Shown here: in pieces, positions 5,861 to 11,803 of the stretch
How the letters are laid out: each line of letters opens with the position of its first letter
Position numbering within the stretch: the stretch's first letter is position 1
Origin: Bacillota bacterium
Lineage (GTDB): Bacteria > Bacillota > Clostridia > Peptostreptococcales > Thermotaleaceae
NCBI GenBank assembly: GCA_023623095.1
Contig: JAMNXX010000086.1
Location: forward strand, 1 to 11,803
Length of the DNA: 11,803 nt
Direction: 5' to 3'
Program-made: the position numbers and the translations under genes
The notes under the pieces: generated by a model
Database searches by the model: none
Seen by the model: the letters and a program-made list of their open reading frames with translations, nothing else
Told to the model about the DNA's origin: nothing

Positions 5861-7593
5861 ACAGCCTCCTCCTTATTCATCCTTCCAATCTGATTTGGAA
5901 TTTTTACATGAATCGCCGTTCCTTTTTCAATTCTGCTATCGATATGGATCTCGCCCCCTAAGCTTCCAACAAGATAATGCATATTTTTTATTCCCAATCC
6001 CCCCCAACCATCCTTTTGAATTTGAGTCACATCAAATCCAATGCCGTCATCGATAATCTGAAGATCGCTTGTTTCATTTTTTATATCTAAAAAAACCTGT
6101 ATCGTTTTCGATTTCCCATGGCGGATGGCATTGCCTATACCCTCACAGATAATCCGGTAAAATGCTTTCTTCTGCAAGACAGGAAGCTTCTCTTCCTCTC
6201 CTGTCATGCAAAAGGAAGCATTTACATGATTCAGATGATTGATCTCAAAGATATATTGGTATATATAGTCTTTTAGCCGTTCTTTGCTGCTGCTCTTCCA
6301 GCTTTTGCTGTAAATCGTCTTTCTCAGTTCCTCCATCATATTCTCCAAAACATTCCTGATCATATTTAATTCTTCTTTGAGATGCTCCGCATTCATCTTT
6401 TTCAAATTCTGAGCCAATACAAAAATACCGCAGGATACACTAAATAGTTTCTGCAGCGTGCTGTCATGAATCTCATCAGCAATCCGGTTTTGCTCCTGTG
6501 CGATCAGCAATCGTTCATTCATTTCCTCTAAATCAAATCGCTTCAACATCGCTACGCCCAATTCTGATAAAAATTGAAGCTGTCCTTTTTTTTCTGTATG
6601 TAAAGCCGATTCGGCATCATCTGTGCATTCGATTCCTAAGATGCCGTAAATTTTCTCTGTAGATCGCATTACAGCAAGCATATAATTCTGATCCTCTAAA
6701 GAGATCAAAAGCACATTTCGCATGTGGATGAGATCATTCCAGTTCCTAAGGATTGCATCGCTTAGCCGACTTTTTAACGTTTCTGACAGCCCCTCCCCTT
6801 CTAATATTCCTTTCATTGACGCATCAAAATCCGATGCGAAAAATGCAAGGGTTGTTTTTGTAATCCTTTTCGTATAATCGAGAAGCAGTTTGATTAAATT
6901 GTCTTTGCTTCTCTGGCTGGTAAAGAAGTGGATCGCCTCATACAAAGCTACGATATGGTTCATCGATTCTTTGATCTGCGTATTGGCTAATCTTAAAAGT
7001 TGATTGGCCTCCATCAAATTTTTTCTTTCCTTTTCTAGTTTTTTAATCAATCTTTCCAGCAAGTCGAACGCTGCAATCACCGCTATCAGACCGAATATAA
7101 AGTTGATTTCTTTATTCAGCAAATCATAAATATGGCTTTCTCCTCGATAAAAGAGGTAAAGCACAATTCCCGTCAAAACGAAAATATAAAGCAACAAATC
7201 CAGCCAACAATACTTTTTCCCTAGCTTCAAAGAAGCGATTAAAAATGTATTGAGCGCATACCAAATATAGGGACTGTTCAAACCCCCTGTAGGAATTAAT
7301 ATGAAAGAGTTTCCAACCGTTTCAATGAGAATAAGCATCATGATTTTAGACGGAGAACCCTGGTTTTTATAATACAAGTACATTAATAATGTGGATGATA
7401 TGAACAAACAACCGACGACAATCAATTTGTTTTTTATAGGATCATCATAGTTTCCGATCATGTAAAAGACAGACGGGACGAACAAAGACAAATAGCGATA
7501 TAAAAATAATAATTTATTTTCATACGGTTCCGTGCGGATCAATGCGCCCAGACATTTGATGATATGGCTTATCAAAAATAAAACCCCCAACAA
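5857..7593 (-). CDS. NarX/DegS-type membrane sensor histidine kinase, 578 aa
   Basis: About six or seven hydrophobic helices fill residues 1-180. A short coiled coil (about 180-215) and a GAF-like region (about 215-350) follow. The HisKA_3 dimerisation domain has EQNRIADEIHDSTLQKLF with phospho-acceptor His376. The HATPase has an N box (EGIGNAIRHG, Asn488), a G1 box (DDGIGF, 515-520) and a GGLGIKNM G2 box (531-538). The membrane region has no large extracellular loop, which suggests sensing within or near the membrane; the ligand is unknown. No ATG is available at the start. TTG at 7593 is the longest reading but lacks a clear ribosome binding site. TTG at 7575 lies about 8 bases after GGGGG and is an equal candidate (572 aa). 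It is the first gene of the probable operon. Confidence 0.93.
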   Translation of the reverse strand: MLGVLFLISHIIKCLGALIRTEPYENKLLFLYRYLSLFVPSVFYMIGNYDDPIKNKLIVVGCLFISSTLLMYLYYKNQGSPSKIMMLILIETVGNSFILIPTGGLNSPYIWYALNTFLIASLKLGKKYCWLDLLLYIFVLTGIVLYLFYRGESHIYDLLNKEINFIFGLIAVIAAFDLLERLIKKLEKERKNLMEANQLLRLANTQIKESMNHIVALYEAIHFFTSQRSKDNLIKLLLDYTKRITKTTLAFFASDFDASMKGILEGEGLSETLKSRLSDAILRNWNDLIHMRNVLLISLEDQNYMLAVMRSTEKIYGILGIECTDDAESALHTEKKGQLQFLSELGVAMLKRFDLEEMNERLLIAQEQNRIADEIHDSTLQKLFSVSCGIFVLAQNLKKMNAEHLKEELNMIRNVLENMMEELRKTIYSKSWKSSSKERLKDYIYQYIFEINHLNHVNASFCMTGEEEKLPVLQKKAFYRIICEGIGNAIRHGKSKTIQVFLDIKNETSDLQIIDDGIGFDVTQIQKDGWGGLGIKNMHYLVGSLGGEIHIDSRIEKGTAIHVKIPNQIGRMNKEEAV

Positions 7594-7610
7594 ACAAATT
7601 TCTATTTGTT
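7593..7610. repeat. Inverted repeat at the kinase start
   Basis: AACAAAT (7593-7599) and ATTTGTT (7604-7610) form a perfect 7-bp inverted repeat around TTCT. It touches the first possible start codon of the kinase and lies between the -10 box and the coding sequence. It could be an operator or a weak mRNA hairpin, but it is also compatible with chance in AT-rich DNA. Confidence 0.35.
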
Positions 7611-7833
7611 TTCAGCCCGGATTTCCTAGGTAATTTATTATACACTTTTGGTTGTATGAAGTTTGGCTTTTTATGATGTAGAATTTTATCTTTCGGTTTA
7701 CAGAAAATTCATTCTTTTTTCATTGTCGATCTTTCCTTTTCTTTTTGCTCTACTTTTTTTATTTTTTAGTTAAAATCATCCTTCTTCTTGTAATTATATG
7801 TATTTTGGAATGCATTTTATTCAAAAAAATAGA
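7611..7833. other. AT-rich spacer upstream of the kinase
   Basis: Apart from the TATAAT, this stretch between the kinase and the terminator at 7834-7868 shows only AT-rich, T-rich sequence. I see no gene, riboswitch or RNA gene on either strand. Confidence 0.6.
7637..7642 (-). promoter_or_regulatory. Probable -10 box of the kinase/regulator operon
   Basis: A perfect TATAAT reads on the minus strand at 7642-7637, 44 bases upstream of the first possible kinase start. No convincing -35 hexamer lies at the right spacing (best CAAACT), so the promoter may be weak or activated. Confidence 0.4.
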
Positions 7834-7868
7834 AACCTTTCCATTATTTTATCGATAATGGAAAGGTT
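7834..7868 (-). terminator. Intrinsic terminator after the FAD dehydrogenase gene
   Basis: A perfect 14-bp stem (AACCTTTCCATTAT at 7834-7847 with its complement at 7855-7868) and a 7-base loop are followed on the minus strand by TCTATTTTTTT. It lies about 36 bases after the stop codon of the dehydrogenase gene and separates it from the kinase promoter. Confidence 0.9.
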
Positions 7869-7904
7869 GTATCATGATATAGGGTATTCATGCCGCTTGA
7901 AGGC

Positions 7905-9311
7905 CTATTTCTCTTTATAAAGGAGCTGTCCCATATATACGCCCATCACAGATGCCATCATCAGCCCCCTCGTCCATCCGCTTGCATCTCCCAAGCAGTG
8001 AAGCGATTGGATATTGGTTTCAAATTTTTGATCGAGCGAAATCTTGTTGCTATAAAATTTGATCTCCGGTCCATACAGCAGCGTTTCCCTGCTTGCAATG
8101 CCGGGAACCACAGTATTCATCGCCTCAATAAATTTCAAAATATTCGTCATCGGTCGATAGGGAATCGCAGAAGTCAAATCCCCGGCGATTGCATCCGGCA
8201 ACGTAGGCTGCACATTGGATTGATTTAATTCATGCTGCCAAGTTCGCTTTCCATCCAATATATCGCCATACCGCTGCACCAAAATTTTTCCATCTCCTAA
8301 CATGTTTACCAATTTTGCTACTTTTCTTCCATATTGAATCGGCTGATTAAAGGGCTGTGTAAAATTATGAGAGCTTAATATGGCCAAATTCGTATTTTCA
8401 GATTTCTTGCTTTTGTAAGAGTGGCCGTTAACGACGGCCAGATCGTCATCATAATTTTCCTGACTCACAAATCCACCGGGATTTTGACAAAAAGTTCGGA
8501 CTTTATCTCGATAAGGAGCGGGATAACCGATAAGCTTCGATTCATATAGTACATGATTGACCCTCTCCATCACTTCGTTTCGGACTTCTACGCGCACCCC
8601 GATATCTACCGTTCCGGCGCTACGATTGATCCCATGCTTTGCGCAAATCCCTTCCAGCCAAGCAGCGCCTTTCCTCCCTGTTGCTGCAATGATTCGATTT
8701 CCATATCGGATTTGCTCTCCCGTCCTTGTCTTCGAGTCTACGAGCTTAACTCCTACTGCTCTCCCATCTTCAATCACAATATCAGTTGCAAACGTATCAA
8801 ATAGGATCTCAACACCGGCCTCTAAGAGATAATTTTGTATATCCCGATAAATTTCATGAGCTTTTTCTGTCCCCAGGTGCCGGATTGGGCAATCTACCAG
8901 TTTCAATCCTGCTTCAATTGCCTTTCTTCGAATGTCTTTAATCGCTTCTGTGTTTTCAAGTCCCTCTACCTTTTTATCCGCTCCAAATTCCAGATAAATC
9001 CCATCCGTATACGCGATATAATCCTGTACCGTTTCACTCCCAATAAGCTCAGGCAGATCCCCTCCTACTTCATAGCTTAAAGACAATTTCCCGTCTGAAA
9101 AAGCCCCTGCCCCTGAAAATCCTGTTGTAATATGACAATTTGGCTTGCATGATATACAATATCTTGTTTTTTCTTTTGGGCAGGATCTTTGCTCGATCCT
9201 TTTTCCCTCCTCAACGATCAAAATTTTTTGGGATGATTTCCTTCGAACCAGCTCCAAAGCAGTAAAAATACCGGACGGCCCAGCTCCGATAATAATCAAA
9301 TCAAATTTCAA
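7905..9311 (-). CDS. FAD-dependent dehydrogenase (COG2509-like NAD(FAD)-utilising oxidoreductase), 468 aa
   Basis: The N-terminus MKFDLIIIGAGPSGIFTALE is a Rossmann FAD-binding fold with GAGPSG at 9-14 and the acidic end of beta-2 at VEEGKR. A cysteine cluster (C44, C52, C55, C59) comes next, then GFSGAGAFSDGKLS, the signature of the COG2509 family. IIAATGRKGAAWL (about 207-219) is the second FAD motif, and the C-terminus has LHCLGDASGWTRGLMMASVMG, the GD motif contacting the flavin ribityl. The cytoplasmic substrate is unknown for this family. The start is TTG at 9311, with GGGGAGG 9 bases upstream. It appears to be a single-gene unit with the terminator at 7834-7868. It has no evident link to the export locus downstream of it. 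Confidence 0.9.
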   Translation of the reverse strand: MKFDLIIIGAGPSGIFTALELVRRKSSQKILIVEEGKRIEQRSCPKEKTRYCISCKPNCHITTGFSGAGAFSDGKLSLSYEVGGDLPELIGSETVQDYIAYTDGIYLEFGADKKVEGLENTEAIKDIRRKAIEAGLKLVDCPIRHLGTEKAHEIYRDIQNYLLEAGVEILFDTFATDIVIEDGRAVGVKLVDSKTRTGEQIRYGNRIIAATGRKGAAWLEGICAKHGINRSAGTVDIGVRVEVRNEVMERVNHVLYESKLIGYPAPYRDKVRTFCQNPGGFVSQENYDDDLAVVNGHSYKSKKSENTNLAILSSHNFTQPFNQPIQYGRKVAKLVNMLGDGKILVQRYGDILDGKRTWQHELNQSNVQPTLPDAIAGDLTSAIPYRPMTNILKFIEAMNTVVPGIASRETLLYGPEIKFYSNKISLDQKFETNIQSLHCLGDASGWTRGLMMASVMGVYMGQLLYKEK

Positions 9312-9485
9312 AAAGAAAAACCTCCCCTCACGCCTTAAAGATGATTGTGCTCTTATTCTCCATATATTTTATACCCGAAATCGTTAAAAAATCATATTTG
9401 CTCTTTTTTCATTTTCTTATATAAATCCGTGTTTAAAGCCTCTCCTCCTGGGTAAATAAGGAAATAACCAATAAGAAAATATGGA

Positions 9486-9500
9486 TGATAATGATTATTC
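9486..9500. promoter_or_regulatory. Fur-box-like palindrome
   Basis: TGATAATGATTATTC matches the 7-1-7 Fur consensus TGATAAT-N-ATTATCA at 12 of 14 positions. The wider 19-bp window 9487-9505 matches the classical GATAATGATAATCATTATC at 16 of 19. It is about 175 bases upstream of the dehydrogenase gene and 400 bases upstream of the HD-GYP gene. AT-rich DNA makes partial matches common, so function is uncertain. Confidence 0.4.
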
Positions 9501-9644
9501 TTATCTACTACGGCGTTGGTATCATAAAATGCTAAAATACAAAAATATCAATGATGAGACGATAAAGAAAACTTCTACAAAAAAAATCAACTTTACAAAA
9601 AATATGAACAGCCAAATATAAAAAAGCTTTGAAAAACCCTCATC

Positions 9645-9749
9645 GTATCCATCAGGATAAAAAATTGATCGATACTTTTAAAAAATATAGAAAAAACAAA
9701 GATTTTATCGTACAATAAAATTAACTCAAATTATCCTTATGATGGATAC
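9645..9749. repeat. Spaced inverted repeat
   Basis: GTATCCATC-AGGATAA at 9645-9660 reappears as its reverse complement at 9731-9749 (the complement reads GTATCCATCATAAGGATAA), with a 3-base difference in the centre. The arms are 70 bases apart and enclose very AT-rich sequence. Another ATCCATC is found at 9798-9804, just after the hairpin at 9761-9799. Confidence 0.55.
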
Positions 9750-9760
9750 AATTTCGAATA

Positions 9761-9799
9761 ATGCCAAAACTTCCCCTTTTAAAGAGGAAGTTTTGGCAT
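9761..9799. repeat. Perfect 14-bp hairpin without a clear U-tract
   Basis: ATGCCAAAACTTCC (9761-9774) pairs perfectly with 9786-9799 around an 11-base loop. Neither strand shows a T-run after the stem, so it is not a textbook terminator. Flanking GATGG (9741-9745) and CCATC (9800-9804) could extend the fold across an internal loop. It lies about 100 bases upstream of the HD-GYP gene and could be a leader-RNA structure or the remnant of a mobile or repeat element. Confidence 0.6.
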
Positions 9800-9901
9800 C
9801 CATCCAACAAATCGATTCCCGTATATGATTGAAATGATATGAAAACTTACACAGTCTTTTGAAAGCAAATGATTAGATGAGCGAAAAAAGCAGGTGAAAT
9901 C

Positions 9902-10978
9902 ATGAAAGTTCAAAAATTAGAAAAGCCAAAACAAATATTTGTCTTTATCATATCTTTTCTTTCATGTATTCTATTTTCTGCAATCGTCTATTATTCAGGC
10001 GGAACCGCATTTGTCTTTCCTCACTTGTTTTATTTTTCTATTTCATTTTCCTCCCTTTATGGCAATTGGTTTAACGCTCTATTTACGCCCATTTTCTCGG
10101 CAATACTTTTATCGCCGAAATGGATGCCTGCTTATGTAAGCCAACATATTATGCAGAGCAATATCGGCTGGTTGTTTCGCAGTCTTATTTTTGTTTTAGC
10201 AGCCATTATTATTAAAGTTATTTCCAATTCCATTCAAAAAAAAGAATATTTAAATACAATCAAATCGAAGCAAATGCTTCGCTTTCAGGAGGCTGCTTTT
10301 AAAGGGATATTAAATTTAGCAGAGAGTGCAGACCCAGACACTACCGGAAGGCATCTGGAAAGATTATCCAGTTATGCTGCTGTTTTGCTGGAAGATATGA
10401 AAATAAATCCTACGGAAAAAGAAAATATCATCTCAGCCATCCCCTTCCACGATATTGGAAAAGTCGGAATTCCGGATAATATCTTACAAAAACCCGGAAA
10501 GCTGACCGATGCCGAATTTGAAATCGTAAAACAGCATCCGATCATCGGCGGAGAAATATTTGAAAATATTGAAAGATCCATTATTGAAGAAGATTTGCGC
10601 CAAATGATCAAAACAGCCAAAGAGTTGATCTACTTTCATCACGAACGGCCTGACGGCAAAGGCTATCCGCTGGGATTGAAAGGAGATGAAATCCCCTTCG
10701 CTGCGAAAGTTGCTGCGCTGTGCGATGTCTATGATGCCCTTTCTTCAAAAAGACCCTATAAAGATCCCATCCCACATGAACAATGCGTTGAGATCATCAA
10801 AGCGGGAAGGGGAACGCAATTTGATGAAAAGATCGTAGACCAATTTCTAAATGTTCATGAGAAATTCAAAGAGATTGCTGAAAATCTCAAAGATGAAGGG
10901 ATTTCAGCTCCGCAAAAAATCCTTGAGAGCATCGATACCATCCGAAAAAATAAAAATAAAATTAACGATGCTTCATAG
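9902..10978 (+). CDS. Membrane-anchored HD-GYP domain protein (probable c-di-GMP phosphodiesterase), 358 aa
   Basis: Residues 12-110 hold about four hydrophobic helices with short loops, a membrane-embedded input region. The HD-GYP domain covers about 128-325. It contains GRHLER (His151), FHDIGKVGIPDNILQKPGKL with His183-Asp184, KQHPIIGGEI (His212), YFHHERPDGKGYPLGLKGDE with His246-His247 and GYP at 254-256, and CDVYDALSSKRPYKD with Asp275. All metal ligands expected of an active enzyme are present, and the family typically hydrolyses c-di-GMP, sometimes cGAMP. The start ATG follows GCAGGTGAAATC, a moderate ribosome binding site. It is transcribed towards the partial HD-GYP gene, with only 22 bases between the two stops. 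No terminator is visible there. Confidence 0.92.
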   Translation: MKVQKLEKPKQIFVFIISFLSCILFSAIVYYSGGTAFVFPHLFYFSISFSSLYGNWFNALFTPIFSAILLSPKWMPAYVSQHIMQSNIGWLFRSLIFVLAAIIIKVISNSIQKKEYLNTIKSKQMLRFQEAAFKGILNLAESADPDTTGRHLERLSSYAAVLLEDMKINPTEKENIISAIPFHDIGKVGIPDNILQKPGKLTDAEFEIVKQHPIIGGEIFENIERSIIEEDLRQMIKTAKELIYFHHERPDGKGYPLGLKGDEIPFAAKVAALCDVYDALSSKRPYKDPIPHEQCVEIIKAGRGTQFDEKIVDQFLNVHEKFKEIAENLKDEGISAPQKILESIDTIRKNKNKINDAS

Positions 10979-11000
10979 AACCCAACAATCCCTTATGACA

Positions 11001-11803
11001 TTAATCTTTGTGTAAATTCCAGAAAGAGTACGTCGTTCTTTTTAATTCCGCCTGTTTTTGAAATAAATATTTATAAATTAAATCTTTTTTGCTGTCGTGC
11101 AAATTGCTGTAATCAAAATCAAAATGATAACGGGATCCCATCCGATAATTTTTTATGATCCGTCCACTGATATCCAAACATATCTCCTCATCAAAGTATA
11201 CTTGTATGTAAATAATTTTATCTTTTATTTGATGAGCAGCCTCTTCATCATCGATACAAAATGATAACGCATTTGGTCCTATTTTATAGATTTTTACATC
11301 GTAAATTTCTTTTTGCTTTTTATTGCTCATACATACGACAACCCCATGCAAATCCCACAATATATTAAAAAGGCTTCTCCTGGGATTTAAATGCAAATTG
11401 AAATATAGGATGGAATCATTCCTTATTTCTTTCACAGAACCGCTGCATTCGAAAATATTATGTGAATCTTTAAGATATAAGTCAATTTTTCGGATATCCG
11501 TTTTTTCTAATTCATCTATCGTTTGATTTGCCTCTATCTTGAATACACAATCATCAGATGCTTTACTATCAGGTATTTTCATCAATTTCCCCTGTACAAA
11601 ATGGACCCCGTCTTTTAAATGAATCGCTGCGGCTCCCTGAATCAGCATACAAGAAAAAAGCCTATCCTGCTGGCTTTTCAAATCTACCAATATTTTCAGC
11701 GCAGCATTTACTACTTTTGGATGAAACTGTTTTCCTTTTTGTAATGTCAATTCTGAAATAACTGCATGGAGTGATTTTACGTCTCGATAGGGTCTTTGGG
11801 AAA
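11001..11803 (-). CDS. HD-GYP protein with PilZ-like C-terminus, C-terminal 266 residues (cut by window edge)
   Basis: The reading frame enters from the right edge, so 11801 is not a start. The first visible residues, SQRPYRDVKSLHAVISEL and then KGKQFHPKVV, are the end of an HD-GYP domain, matching SSKRPYKD and GTQFDEKIV of the gene at 9902. After a linker domain (about 50-135), a region around LNPRRSLFNI (138-147), VKIYKIGPNALSF (about 169-181) and SGRIIKNYRMGSRYHFDF reads like a PilZ beta-barrel, with IGPNALSF in the place of the usual D/NxSxxG loop. The RxxxR and Ser-Gly residues that hold c-di-GMP are not intact, so binding may be lost or altered. HD-GYP is confident; PilZ is inference from motif layout. 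It converges with the 9902-10978 gene. Confidence 0.75.
   Translation of the reverse strand, partial: SQRPYRDVKSLHAVISELTLQKGKQFHPKVVNAALKILVDLKSQQDRLFSCMLIQGAAAIHLKDGVHFVQGKLMKIPDSKASDDCVFKIEANQTIDELEKTDIRKIDLYLKDSHNIFECSGSVKEIRNDSILYFNLHLNPRRSLFNILWDLHGVVVCMSNKKQKEIYDVKIYKIGPNALSFCIDDEEAAHQIKDKIIYIQVYFDEEICLDISGRIIKNYRMGSRYHFDFDYSNLHDSKKDLIYKYLFQKQAELKRTTYSFWNLHKD

Larger units (their letters stand above)
9312..9901. other. 590-bp AT-rich intergenic region
   Basis: No convincing gene lies here. The region separates two divergent genes and should hold both promoters. A TATAAAAT on the minus strand near 9366-9373 is a possible -10 for the dehydrogenase gene, without a good -35. It also contains a Fur-box-like site, a spaced inverted repeat and a 14-bp hairpin, listed separately. 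Short open frames exist on both strands around 9383-9618 but lack start signals. Confidence 0.6.

Noticed and set aside
9383..9618. Short open frames on both strands (a 46-codon ATG frame at 9481-9621 on plus, and about 51 open codons at 9383-9535 on minus)
   Set aside because: The plus frame has no ribosome binding site at usable distance and would contain the Fur-like box; the minus frame has no ATG, GTG or TTG start. Both are Lys/Asn/Tyr-rich as expected by chance in AT-rich DNA.

Overview
The window looks like chromosomal DNA of an AT-rich, Gram-positive, endospore-former-type Firmicute, most likely a member of the Clostridia. The evidence is strong AGGAGG-type ribosome binding sites, frequent TTG starts, a SipW (ER)-type signal peptidase with TasA/CalY-like substrates, and NarL-type and HD-GYP signalling proteins. 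The exact genus cannot be read from the sequence.

Positions 1-7600 are almost entirely minus-strand and form one functional block. Reading in the direction of transcription, it starts with a membrane histidine kinase (5857-7593) that overlaps its NarL/FixJ response regulator (5246-5860) by 4 bases. A gene run follows: a small TasA/CalY-like secreted protein (4620-5123), a second SipW-type precursor with a long Ser/Gly/Asp-rich repetitive tail (3999-4550), a SipW-type signal peptidase fused to a polytopic membrane domain (2763-3938), and a DUF5305-type membrane protein (1595-2686). The run closes with a strong hairpin (1501-1557). Beyond it lie a possible broken small membrane-protein ORF, a 244-residue TasA/CalY-like protein with its own promoter and terminator (437-1171), and the start of another secreted protein with a TasA-like WIPG motif (1-234, cut by the edge). 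The simplest reading is that the two-component system senses a signal at the membrane and controls a dedicated surface or matrix-protein export system. The SipW-type peptidase would process the three or four secreted precursors, and the DUF5305 protein would be an accessory factor of unknown role.

Positions 7611-9311 hold an AT-rich spacer with a probable kinase promoter, a clear intrinsic terminator, and a monocistronic FAD-dependent dehydrogenase (COG2509-like) with a four-cysteine N-terminal motif.

Positions 9312-9901 are a 590-bp AT-rich stretch without a convincing gene. It carries a Fur-box-like palindrome, a spaced inverted repeat and a perfect 14-bp hairpin.

The right end has two convergent cyclic-di-GMP-type genes: a membrane-anchored HD-GYP protein on the plus strand (9902-10978), and the C-terminal part of a second HD-GYP protein on the minus strand (11001 to the edge). 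The second ends in a region that looks like a degenerate PilZ domain.
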